From contig JAEEZY010000015.1 of NCBI GenBank assembly GCA_016292015.1, positions 1 to 64,000 of the forward strand: a stretch of 64,000 nucleotides of DNA. Reading direction: 5' to 3'. The translations under genes were made by a program, and so were the position numbers. The stretch comes from Bacteroidales bacterium. Lineage in GTDB: Bacteria > Bacteroidota > Bacteroidia > Bacteroidales > P3. Positions 25,547 through 32,736 of the stretch are shown in pieces. The notes under the pieces were generated by a model that saw only the letters and a list, made by a program, of their open reading frames with translations, had not been told where the DNA came from and did no database searches. Each line of letters begins with the position of its first letter. Positions within the stretch are counted from its first letter, which is position 1.

Positions 25547-25659
25547 CCTTTATCATTTGTAGTATTTTTTGTGTACTCTTATGTGAACCTATCTGGGTGC
25601 TATAAAAACAGAACCTAATTGTAACACTCTGTCATAATGGCATCAGTATGAGAAAAACA

Positions 25660-25689
25660 AATCGGGTCGCCAATGCCGGCGACCCGATT
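25660..25689 (-). terminator. terminator of the LRR gene
   Basis: AATCGGGTCGCC (25660-25671) and GGCGACCCGATT (25678-25689) form a 12-bp stem with a six-base loop. On the minus strand it is followed by TTGTTTTTC, so it ends transcription of the LRR protein gene about 25 bases after its stop. Confidence 0.88.
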
Positions 25690-25714
25690 CAACAAATGGG
25701 GGGAATACTAATTC

Positions 25715-27358
25715 CTATCTTCTCACTACAACCTTTTGAGGTTGAGTATCGCCCACTTTCACCATATAGACTCCAGCCGATGTGACAGGAATCTCAACCG
25801 CTGCCTGCTGACCGCTACCTGCTGCCTGCTTAATAACCCTCCCCATTACATCGCAAACAACGATGTTCTGATTGCAAACTGCCGCCTGCTGACCGCTAAA
25901 GTCTATTATAATCGTGTTGCCGCGAGTATATACTTTCATTCCGTCAGCGGAGGTCATGTCGTCGATACCCTGCGTGCCGCCGCCGTCAGGCACAAAGTAG
26001 CCTATTAGTTCGGTATCTTCAGTTACGGTGAGAGAATATGGGTTGGCGGTGTTGCCGTCGCTCCAGTGGTCGAAGCGGTAGCCGCTGTTGGCGGAGGCGT
26101 ATATGACTGCCTGCGGATTGGTGCAGGTCGGCATAGTGAGAATCTGCACCGCACCCATATTATTGTCAGCCGAGACGGCGGAGAAAGTGAAGGCACTCCC
26201 TTCGATAAAGTTGGAGAAATAGCTCCAACGTGAATAGTACGATGCCGATGCCCCGCAGGGGATATAGACAGGTATGGTGTTGGTAACGCCGTAGAAAGCA
26301 TTGCTCCCAAGTGTTGGGGCTACGTATGCATGAGAATGTATCTCGGTTATTCCACTGCAGCCATAGAAGGCACTGTAGCCAATGGAGGTGACGGAGCTTG
26401 GGATGTTTAACGCTCCCGTCAATCCTGTGCAGCCATAGAAGGCCCTGTAGCCAATGGAGGTGACGGAGCTTGGGATGTTTAACGCTCCCGTCAATCCTGT
26501 GCAGCCTTCGAAGGCGCTGCCGCCGATGGTTGTGACGGAGTTGCCGAGTATTACGGATGTCAGTCCGCTGCAGTTATAGAAGGCATAATCGACGATGGAT
26601 GTGACGGAATTTGGGATGATGGTGTTTTTGCAACCCAATAAGAGTGTATTTGTTGCAGTTTCAATTAAGGCGTTGCAGTTGTTGCGGCTGTCATATATGG
26701 TATTGTCGTTTTCTACAATAATAGCTGTTAGTCCGCTGCAGTCATAGAAGGCTCTTTCTCCGATGTAGGTGACAGAGTTTGGAATGGTAAGAGTACCGGT
26801 TAGTCCGCTGCAGCCCTTGAAGGCATATTCTCCGATGGAGGTGACAGAGTTTGGAATGGTAAGAGTACCGGTTATTCCACTGCAGCCATTGAAGGCACTG
26901 TTGCCGATGGAGGTGACGGAGTTTGGAATGGTAAGAGTACCGGTCAGTCCGCTGCAGTCACAGAAGGCACCCGGACCGATGGATGTGACGGAGTTGGGGA
27001 TGGTGACTGAGGTCAGGCCAGTGCAGCCTTGGAAGGCGTTGTATTCGATGGATGTGACCGAGTTGGGGATGGTGATGGAGGTCAGACCTGAGCACTGATA
27101 GAACGCATTATCGCCGATGGAGGTGACGGAGTATGTGGTGCCGTTGTATGTTACCGTTGAAGGAATAGTGAGGTCGCCGGAGGGGTAAGTGTTGTATGGG
27201 TTAGCCCAATTATTGTTTTGATTTGTCACCTCTGCATTGCCGCCAACGATATTGTAATATAAAGTCTGTCCCGACGGAGCGATGGCAGAGAAATCAAAAG
27301 CCCAAGACTGCAACGCAATTCCAAGAAGGAATGCCAGAAAAAGTAATGTTTTTTTCAT
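25715..27358 (-). CDS. BspA-like leucine-rich-repeat surface protein with T9SS sorting domain
   Basis: A 547-residue protein with signal peptide MKKTLLFLAFLLGIALQSWA. Residues 70-365 hold about a dozen LRR_5 (BspA / Treponema-type) repeats of 23-24 residues, consensus LTIPNSVTSIG..AF.GCSGLT. Two neighbouring repeats (SIGYRAFYGCTGLTGALNI and its neighbour) are almost identical in DNA over 72 bp, which indicates recent slippage duplication. An InlB-like module follows (SGYRFDHWSDGNTANP), then TQGIDD and a T9SS C-terminal domain (NIVVCDVMGRVIKQ to PQKVVVRR). BspA-like proteins mediate adhesion to host matrix or other bacteria. It starts 12 bp after the upstream DUF6884-like gene, so it may share its transcript. 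Confidence 0.92.
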   Translation of the reverse strand: MKKTLLFLAFLLGIALQSWAFDFSAIAPSGQTLYYNIVGGNAEVTNQNNNWANPYNTYPSGDLTIPSTVTYNGTTYSVTSIGDNAFYQCSGLTSITIPNSVTSIEYNAFQGCTGLTSVTIPNSVTSIGPGAFCDCSGLTGTLTIPNSVTSIGNSAFNGCSGITGTLTIPNSVTSIGEYAFKGCSGLTGTLTIPNSVTYIGERAFYDCSGLTAIIVENDNTIYDSRNNCNALIETATNTLLLGCKNTIIPNSVTSIVDYAFYNCSGLTSVILGNSVTTIGGSAFEGCTGLTGALNIPSSVTSIGYRAFYGCTGLTGALNIPSSVTSIGYSAFYGCSGITEIHSHAYVAPTLGSNAFYGVTNTIPVYIPCGASASYYSRWSYFSNFIEGSAFTFSAVSADNNMGAVQILTMPTCTNPQAVIYASANSGYRFDHWSDGNTANPYSLTVTEDTELIGYFVPDGGGTQGIDDMTSADGMKVYTRGNTIIIDFSGQQAAVCNQNIVVCDVMGRVIKQAAGSGQQAAVEIPVTSAGVYMVKVGDTQPQKVVVRR

Positions 27359-27369
27359 GATGTCAGGTT

Positions 27370-27825
27370 TTATTTGTTTTCAAGAAAATTGAGAATATAA
27401 CCAATGCCTTCCAACTCATTTTCTATGAACGGCAGCTCATAGTGCTTTATGGCACCGGATAGAGCATTCGGTTGGTCAGACAAAAGAAACTCGTAATGGT
27501 TTTTTCCCGTCAGGAAGATGAACGTGTCGTTTTCGGTGTCGCAACCTTTGGCTTTTAGGTTGTCCAGCCGCTTCTTGGCCAGTTTCAAACGGTCGGCTTT
27601 TGGTAGCTTGTCAATTAACAATCCTTCGTAATACGTTGCTGGATCGCTGAGTTCGTAAACTTCGGATTTGCAAACTCCGCCGATTACAAGAATGTGTTTT
27701 GCGTGATGGCGCTTGGCGTATGCGAGTCCTTTCACGAACATTGGCCCTGTGTAGAGCGTTTCGACTGTCTTGGCATCCTTGTCTTTGGTGGATGTGCAAG
27801 AAAGAATGTAAATTGTTTTGCCCAT
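27370..27825 (-). CDS. DUF6884-like small soluble protein
   Basis: A 151-residue protein. The N-terminus IYILSCTSTKDKDA, then ETLYTGPMFVKGLAYAKR and ILVIGGVCKSEVYEL, matches proteins annotated DUF6884, often described near YaaA-like or nucleotide-modification proteins. Conserved Cys, Thr/Lys and a FLTGKNHYEFL block suggest an active site, but no activity is established. No export signal. A good promoter about 320 bp upstream (28143-28174, minus) leaves either a long leader or a small ORF ahead of it. The LRR adhesin gene follows by 12 bp. The family assignment is from memory of the motif. Confidence 0.6.
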   Translation of the reverse strand: MGKTIYILSCTSTKDKDAKTVETLYTGPMFVKGLAYAKRHHAKHILVIGGVCKSEVYELSDPATYYEGLLIDKLPKADRLKLAKKRLDNLKAKGCDTENDTFIFLTGKNHYEFLLSDQPNALSGAIKHYELPFIENELEGIGYILNFLENK

Positions 27826-27848
27826 AGTGTTATGTTTTTTTGAGTTAG

Positions 27849-28094
27849 TTAAACTTCTATAATAAAATCAGACCCCCAAGTCTCCAACGGGACATATACG
27901 TACAAAAAGAAAGGCATGAGACTTATGTGCTCATGTCCGTCTGTATCTAGGTATCGCCAAACACCTTTGAGGAAACGGGGCCTTATGGAACATATCTCAC
28001 GCCTGTCGGTATGTGGATACATACACGCACAAGCGAAAGCATAAATGCTCAGTCCCTCCTCAATGAAACTTGGCGAATTTCGATACAAGGACAT
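27849..28094 (-). CDS. small hypothetical ORF in a leader region
   Basis: An 81-codon open frame, MSLYRNSPSFIEEGLSIYAF to WGSDFIIEV. It lies about 50 bases downstream of a good promoter and 23 bp upstream of the DUF6884-like gene, on the same strand. There is no recognisable domain and codon choice is not clearly that of the neighbours. The alternative is that this is untranslated leader. I include it only because of position. Confidence 0.3.
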   Translation of the reverse strand: MSLYRNSPSFIEEGLSIYAFACACMYPHTDRREICSIRPRFLKGVWRYLDTDGHEHISLMPFFLYVYVPLETWGSDFIIEV

Positions 28095-28142
28095 TTTAGC
28101 AATGCTTTTCTCGCATACTCACGTAACTCTCGTAAGCGGTTG

Positions 28143-28174
28143 CAAAGATACGACAAAAAACAATAGGTGACAAA
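28143..28174 (-). promoter_or_regulatory. promoter upstream of the DUF6884-like/LRR genes
   Basis: On the minus strand TTTG (28171-28174) and TATCTTTG (28143-28150) are separated by 20 bases, a full match to the Bacteroidota pattern. Transcription would run left through the 81-codon frame into the DUF6884-like gene. Confidence 0.75.
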
Positions 28175-28299
28175 TTATCTCCCTTACTTTTTCGTCATCA
28201 AAGAAAAAACGTCAACTCTAATCATTCTCATGCCACAAAAGTGACAACCGAAATCAGCAAACAACACTTTTTCGGCGAGTGCGAAGCACAAGCCTTTTT

Positions 28300-28660
28300 C
28301 GCTTTTTTCGTCTTTTTCGATGTTTAAAATAATTCGATGTTTAAAAAGAATTTTCGCAGTTTTTCGCCCTTTTCGCGAGTTTTCGCAATCCCCACCCATA
28401 AGGCAAGTGAAGCGTAGCCTTTTTCGTCTTTTTTCGTGTTTTTCGATGTTTAAAATAATTCGATGTTTATAAAGAATTTTCGCAAGATTTCGCAGTTTTC
28501 GCAATCTTTCGCAATCCCCACCCATAAGGCAAGTGAAGCGTAGCCTTTTTCGTCTTTTTTCGTGTTTTTCGATGTTTAAAATAATTCGATGTTTAAAAAG
28601 AATTTTCGCAAGATTTCGCAGTTTTAGCAATCTTTCGCAATCAATCCAGAAGAAACAGCG
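28300..28660. repeat. 126-bp tandem repeat array, about 2.8 copies
   Basis: The block TAAAATAATTCGATGTTT recurs at 28325, 28451 and 28577, a period of exactly 126 bases. Each unit also contains AAGAATTTTCGCA and (in the first two) CACCCATAAGGCAAGTGAAG. The units differ at few positions. TTTTCG-type words dominate between them. Because 126 is a multiple of three, one minus-strand frame stays open through the array, but its product is only the repeat translated. I treat it as a non-coding array. Confidence 0.85.
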
Positions 28661-28715
28661 AAGCGAGTTTCAATTTCGATTTTTTCGATGTTTAACTAAA
28701 GTAAGACAAAAGTAA

Positions 28716-28748
28716 GCACTAGCCTAGCACTAGCCTAGCACTAGCCTA
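28716..28748. repeat. three 11-bp tandem units GCACTAGCCTA
   Basis: Three exact adjacent copies are followed by a partial GTACTAG. Downstream to about 28885 the sequence is a degenerate series of AAAAGTAAGA words. No gene is supported across 28661-28928. Confidence 0.85.
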
Positions 28749-28928
28749 GTACTAGGTACTACCTGGCTAGGTCCAACGTAAGAACTGGCTAAGAGAAAAG
28801 TAAGAGACAGGTAAGACAAAAGTAAGAGCAAAGTAGGAGAAAAGTAAGATCTCGATTTAAAGAAAGTGGGATGAAAGTAAAACAAAAGTGGGATGAAGTT
28901 CATCCATCCCACCTCATCCATCAATTTT

Positions 28929-29239
28929 TTAGTGGTAGTTCAGACTGTGTATGGCATCGTGGACATAGACTATTTCCTCGCCTGAGGCATCGAATCCGGA
29001 CTCGTAGGCAAAATGAAAGTCCTCACAAATGAACTCTTGCCATCCGGCATCTGCCCATTCCTGTTTCATATAAGCCTTGGGGTATATTTTGTGATAGTAC
29101 CGCAGGTCGGCAATAGAATCGTACAGACGGTTTTTTTATTCTCCACCGTCTCAAATGTCAAAGTGATGTGATTGTGCATGGCGGCACGGTAGAAACTCTC
29201 GATAGACAAGTGTACAGTCTAGTCAATGATGATTCTCAT
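28929..29239 (-). pseudogene. broken small gene, candidate toxin of a toxin-antitoxin pair
   Basis: Reading left from the ATG at 29239, the frame gives MRIIID, an in-frame TAG (29219-29221), then TVHLSIESFYRAAMHNHITL to TVENKK. A shift at the seven-A run (29131-29137) leads to NRLYDSIADLRYYH, WQEFICEDFHFAYESG and ending HDAIHSLNYH with a TAA stop. Restoring one A gives exactly 104 codons. The ATG overlaps the stop of the small upstream gene (ATGA), the layout of type II toxin-antitoxin pairs. Length and charge suit a small toxin, possibly RelE/ParE-like, but I cannot prove the family. One lesion could be a sequencing error; two make real inactivation likely. Confidence 0.75.
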
Positions 29240-29421
29240 GCCTCCGTGTGGTAGAAATTATAAATCATTTCGCTGACACGCCGTCTCGACTCTTCCAACG
29301 AGATTCCGTTTGACAGCTCGTCTTCCGAGAAAACTCGTTTTCTCGCAACGGCGTCGTACACCGATACGGGTTCGTTAACCATCGGGTTCTCTGTCTCCTC
29401 GTGTGATTTATCGTTAGTCAT
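29236..29421 (-). CDS. small protein, candidate antitoxin partner of the broken gene
   Basis: A 61-residue acidic protein, MTNDKSHEETENPMVNEP to MIYNFYHTEA. The start at 29421 is preferred because a TATCTTTG box lies at 29443-29450, so the more upstream ATG at 29445 would fall before the transcript start. Its C-terminal half (ELSNGISLEESRRRVSEM) is helical. The stop overlaps the start of the pseudogene by four bases. Small size, acidity and overlap fit an antitoxin; this is inference from layout only. Confidence 0.55.
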   Translation of the reverse strand: MTNDKSHEETENPMVNEPVSVYDAVARKRVFSEDELSNGISLEESRRRVSEMIYNFYHTEA

Positions 29422-29442
29422 TGCAAATGTTTTTTGACGTTG

Positions 29443-29450
29443 CAAAGATA
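29443..29450 (-). promoter_or_regulatory. -7 box ahead of the small candidate antitoxin gene
   Basis: TATCTTTG on the minus strand, about 20 bases before the chosen ATG. No good TTTG box is found 19-21 bases further upstream, so this is a partial match. Confidence 0.5.
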
Positions 29451-29460
29451 CACATTTTTA

Positions 29461-29874
29461 CTAATCCGTCTTGCTGAGTTTGAAGGTGAACTGTCCCTGT
29501 AGGCGGTTGCGGCACAGCGCCAGTATGCCCCAATAGGCGGCGATGAAGGCCAAGGTGGCGATAGCGCTCCACAGGTCTCCCACATAATGGTTGAGAACTA
29601 TGAAGACGGCAATCATCAGGGCACCGGGAAGTATGTACGCTATGGCCGCTGCCTTAAGCCCCAGGCTTTTGTTGATGCCGACGCTTACGCGGTCGCCTGC
29701 CTTGTACTCTTGCCACTCTTTGGTGCGTATGGCTATCTCTTTGGCTTTGCTCTCGGCGAAACCGCATTTGCCGTGCGCCTCGCAGCTAGAGCAGGCCGAC
29801 TGTGCCTCTATCTGCACCGTCACCTCGCCTATCTCCGATTTTACCACTATCCCTTCGTGTTCTGCTATGGTCAT
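29461..29874 (-). CDS. rseC: RseC/MucC-type SoxR-reducing system protein
   Basis: A 137-residue inner-membrane protein. The N-terminal domain has the family's cysteine motif CSSCEAHGKCGF near residue 28, then GDRVSVGINKSLGLKAA, followed by two membrane helices (ALMIAVFIVLNHY and LAFIAAYWGILAL). RseC family members act with the Rnf electron-transport complex or in SoxR reduction. In Bacteroidales the gene usually leads the rnf operon; here no rnf gene follows, and downstream on the same strand lies the small antitoxin-like gene. Function is inferred from the family. Confidence 0.88.
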   Translation of the reverse strand: MTIAEHEGIVVKSEIGEVTVQIEAQSACSSCEAHGKCGFAESKAKEIAIRTKEWQEYKAGDRVSVGINKSLGLKAAAIAYILPGALMIAVFIVLNHYVGDLWSAIATLAFIAAYWGILALCRNRLQGQFTFKLSKTD

Positions 29875-29879
29875 TATTC

Positions 29880-29980
29880 GAAAACTAAAAACTTGAAACT
29901 AGAAACTAAAAACTTGAAACTACCCCCCAAAACCTGACCCCCAAAACTTGAAACTAGAAACTAAAAACTAGAAACTAGAA
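29880..29980. repeat. ACTTGAAACTAGAAACTAAA-type repeats
   Basis: The gap between rseC and batD consists of about nine variants of AACTTGAAACTAGAAACTAA. It is the same word family as at 20560-20655 and 32695-32735. Confidence 0.75.
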
Positions 29981-29981
29981 A

Positions 29982-32684
29982 CTAATCAACCCTCTCCACA
30001 TCCTTCTCTTCAACCCATCCTGTATTGCCGTCGGCGGCTTCGATTTTGAGCCAGCGGTCTATCTGGTCTTCTATGGTCACCTTGGTGCCGCTGTTCAGTT
30101 CAAACTTGTCCACGCTCCCTGCATCGGGCGACCCTTTCACGTTAATCATGGTGGTCATCACGATGGCTTCGTTGGGATGGCTCCAGTAGCGGTTCGATGC
30201 GATGGCAGTGTAGGCGAGGGGCACGATGGCGACGGCGGCCGCCACCGCCATCCAGAAGGCGCCTTTGCGCAACCCGTAGAGCGGCGTGAGCAAAAACACC
30301 ACTACCGCAACGGCCAGCAAGGCCGTCAACACAGCTATCCATATCAGCCAGAATCCGGCGGTATGGTCGCGTATGGCGTTGTCATGCCAGCGTGTGATGA
30401 AAAGCTTCGGCACGGGCGTGATGTTGTTGGCTATCTTTGTGTTGGCGAGTGCTATGTTCTCCTTGGTCTCGCGGTCGCCGGGTTTCAGCCGCAGCGCCTT
30501 CTCGTAGTAGAGTATCGCTTCGGGAAAGTCGGCGGTGCGGTACAAGGCATTGGCGTAGTTGTAGTACAGCTCATGGCTGCGGTTGCCCTCTGCCACCAAG
30601 GCTCCGTATATGGCTGCTGCGTCTTGGTAGCGTGCTGCTCTATAGGCGGCGTTGCCGTCGGCAAAACTGCCCGACAGTTGAGGCTCTTGCCCATCTGCCA
30701 ATTCAGATTGCTCTGAATAATCAGAATCCTCAGAATACTCAGATTTCTCAGAATCCTCATAATTCTCCAGTTGCGGCGAAGCTGTCGCCACCATCGCGAA
30801 AAGCATCGCTACTGCGAAGCTGAGTGTGCGTATCATGTCGAGCGCCTTGTTGTATATTGATTGTTTCTTTTGGCTGCTGTCGCCTGGTGCGAAGCGTGCA
30901 AAGTCAACCTCTTTAAGTGTGTCGTTTATTATCGCCTGCCGCTCTTCTGGCACTGATTTCTCCTTCAGGCAGTCCTGCACGGTGTCGCTGCTCAGTTTCG
31001 ACAGCGAGATGTTGAACTTGTCGGCCAGACAACCCCAGATGGCCTTGTATATCTCTTCATAGAACTTCTCGTCGTCGCCTGTGTGCATGTGCTTCTCTGC
31101 TCGGCGTAGGCGTTTCTTGGCTTCGCGAGTGGCTCGGCGCAGGCGCACTCCTGCAATGTCCTTGTTGGCCTCCTGACGGTGATGCCAGAAAAGATAGGTG
31201 GCGAGCGCCAGGATGAGTATCATCGCTTCGACAATCCAGAACCACAGGTTTCCTTTTGTCTGCCCTCCGGCCACTGGCCGCTGACCACTCTTGATATAAT
31301 TGATGTCATCCTTGACTCCGTGGTGGTCGCCGCTCGAGGCATTCTGCATCAGCTTCGGGTCGCCTTTCTCAATGGTGATTTTCTGGGCCTCGATGGTTCT
31401 CGTCTCGTACTTGTCGGTGGCGGGGTCGAAATAGGTGAATTGGAATTCAGGTATCTCATAAACTCCCTCGCTGCGCGGTATCAGCACCCACTTGAAAGTG
31501 CGGCTGCCGCTGATGCCGTTGGCATTGCGATTTATATTGTCCTCCACTTCGGGGTCGTAAGCTTCGAATATGTTAGGGAAATCCACCTGTGGGTTGTCTA
31601 TAAGCGTCAGGTTGCCTTGCCCTTTTATGGTGAGGCTGTAGGTGATGGCCTCGTTCACTCGTGTCTGGTTTTTGTCCACGCCGCCGCTTATGTCGAAGGT
31701 GCCTACCGCTCCGTCAAAGCTCTGCGGCGCACCGCCGGGCAGTTGCTTGACCTTTACGTTGAGCGGGTTTGTCTTCAGGGTTATCTGCTGTGGGTCGGGC
31801 CGGGAGGCCTGTATGGTGAAAAATCCTATGTTGATGGGTTGCGAGGTGTAGAAAACTGCCTGTATCGGCAGGTCCATAACGTCAATCTTCAGACTTCCGT
31901 CCTCTTGTGCATACAGCGCTTCTCGCCCCAGCTCGTAGGAAATGTAGCGTTTCCCGTTCAAGGTCTCTTGCTGGGGCTTTATGTATTTCTGGTCGAGCAG
32001 CAGGTTCTCTGACCAAAAGCCTTTCTTTTCGGGTGCATGAAAGCCGCTGGTCAAACTGAAATCCAAGCGTGTGTATATCTTGTAGGTCAGTATCACCTGT
32101 TCGCCTTTGTAGGGATTGGTCTTGTTGATACTGATTTTGGCGAAGATGGCGTCGGCGTCGTTCTTGCCGGCGGGGTCGTAGGTGGGCTGCTGGGCAGCGG
32201 CTCCGGCGTAGGGGTCCATCTGCTGCATCATCTGCTGCATCTGCTTGTGCATGGCTTCAAACGGATCTTCTTCATCGTCGTCGAACATGCTGCCGTATGG
32301 GCTTCTGCGGCGTTGCTGCTGTTGCGGACGGGCCGCCTCGATTTTCACCTGACGTGGCTGCGTGCTGTAGCGTTTCCCTTCTATAACGCAGCTGGCGGCT
32401 CCGATGGTGGCGGTGCCTTCGCTCTCGGCCATCACGGTGTAGGTGTAGCCTTGCGATTTCTTCCAGTTCACTATCTGGGTCATGCTTCCTCTGCCCAGGA
32501 CACGGAGGCCGCCGAACTGGGGGTCTTTGAATTCGCTGAAGTCGCCGCCGCTCACCATCACCTTCACTTGGAAGGGGGAGTTGGCGTATGCTGTGGAGGG
32601 TGCCTCCACTCGTATCTCCTGAGCATTGGCACTACCCAAGAGTAGCATTATTGCGCCTAATAAAAATATTCTTAACTTAAACAC
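29982..32684 (-). CDS. batD: BatD-BatE fusion: oxygen-tolerance protein with TPR and SH3 modules
   Basis: About 900 residues from a GTG start, which gives signal peptide FKLRIFLLGAIMLLLGSANA. Residues 22-490 are BatD (EIRVEAPSTAYANSPFQVKV, repeated beta domains), with an Arg/Gln-rich patch near 140 and a membrane helix near 500 (FWIVEAMILILALATYLFW). A cytoplasmic domain follows to about 640. Then comes a second signal-like helix (MIRTLSFAVAMLFAMVATA), an acidic Ser/Glu linker, TPR repeats (AAYRAARYQDAAAIYGALVA, ALRLKPGDRETKENIAL), two helices and a C-terminal SH3 domain (NVKGSPDAGSVDKFEL). The latter half corresponds to BatE. Bat proteins support aerotolerance. It is the last gene of the bat operon. 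Confidence 0.88.
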   Translation of the reverse strand: MFKLRIFLLGAIMLLLGSANAQEIRVEAPSTAYANSPFQVKVMVSGGDFSEFKDPQFGGLRVLGRGSMTQIVNWKKSQGYTYTVMAESEGTATIGAASCVIEGKRYSTQPRQVKIEAARPQQQQRRRSPYGSMFDDDEEDPFEAMHKQMQQMMQQMDPYAGAAAQQPTYDPAGKNDADAIFAKISINKTNPYKGEQVILTYKIYTRLDFSLTSGFHAPEKKGFWSENLLLDQKYIKPQQETLNGKRYISYELGREALYAQEDGSLKIDVMDLPIQAVFYTSQPINIGFFTIQASRPDPQQITLKTNPLNVKVKQLPGGAPQSFDGAVGTFDISGGVDKNQTRVNEAITYSLTIKGQGNLTLIDNPQVDFPNIFEAYDPEVEDNINRNANGISGSRTFKWVLIPRSEGVYEIPEFQFTYFDPATDKYETRTIEAQKITIEKGDPKLMQNASSGDHHGVKDDINYIKSGQRPVAGGQTKGNLWFWIVEAMILILALATYLFWHHRQEANKDIAGVRLRRATREAKKRLRRAEKHMHTGDDEKFYEEIYKAIWGCLADKFNISLSKLSSDTVQDCLKEKSVPEERQAIINDTLKEVDFARFAPGDSSQKKQSIYNKALDMIRTLSFAVAMLFAMVATASPQLENYEDSEKSEYSEDSDYSEQSELADGQEPQLSGSFADGNAAYRAARYQDAAAIYGALVAEGNRSHELYYNYANALYRTADFPEAILYYEKALRLKPGDRETKENIALANTKIANNITPVPKLFITRWHDNAIRDHTAGFWLIWIAVLTALLAVAVVVFLLTPLYGLRKGAFWMAVAAAVAIVPLAYTAIASNRYWSHPNEAIVMTTMINVKGSPDAGSVDKFELNSGTKVTIEDQIDRWLKIEAADGNTGWVEEKDVERVD

Positions 32685-32736
32685 CGCAAAATAACTTAAA
32701 ACTTGAAACTAAAAACTTAAAACTTGAAACTAAAAA

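Larger units (their letters stand above)
25214..25650. repeat. 437-bp nested inverted-repeat element (MITE-like)
   Basis: The ends are an 11-bp perfect inverted repeat, CATACTGATGC (25214-25224) and GCATCAGTATG (25640-25650). Inside lie further inverted pairs in matching order: TAGCACCC (25247-25254) with GGGTGCTA (25595-25602), CTCTAGTT (25379-25386) with AACTAGAG (25539-25546), and GACTGATT (25395-25402) with AATCAGTC (25523-25530). Three hairpins sit in the centre. No open reading frame of useful size is present. No target-site duplication is visible. It could be a non-autonomous mobile element or the template of a large structured RNA. Confidence 0.7.

Noticed and set aside
28184-28630. 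148-codon minus-strand open frame across the 126-bp repeats
   Set aside because: The product is only the repeat translated (period 42 residues), with no promoter or domain; the open frame follows from a period divisible by three and few stops in this composition.
28730-28924. 64-codon minus-strand frame with Ser/Leu/Phe repeats
   Set aside because: It is the translation of degenerate AAAAGTAAGA and CACTAGCCTA repeats; it has no independent sign of coding.
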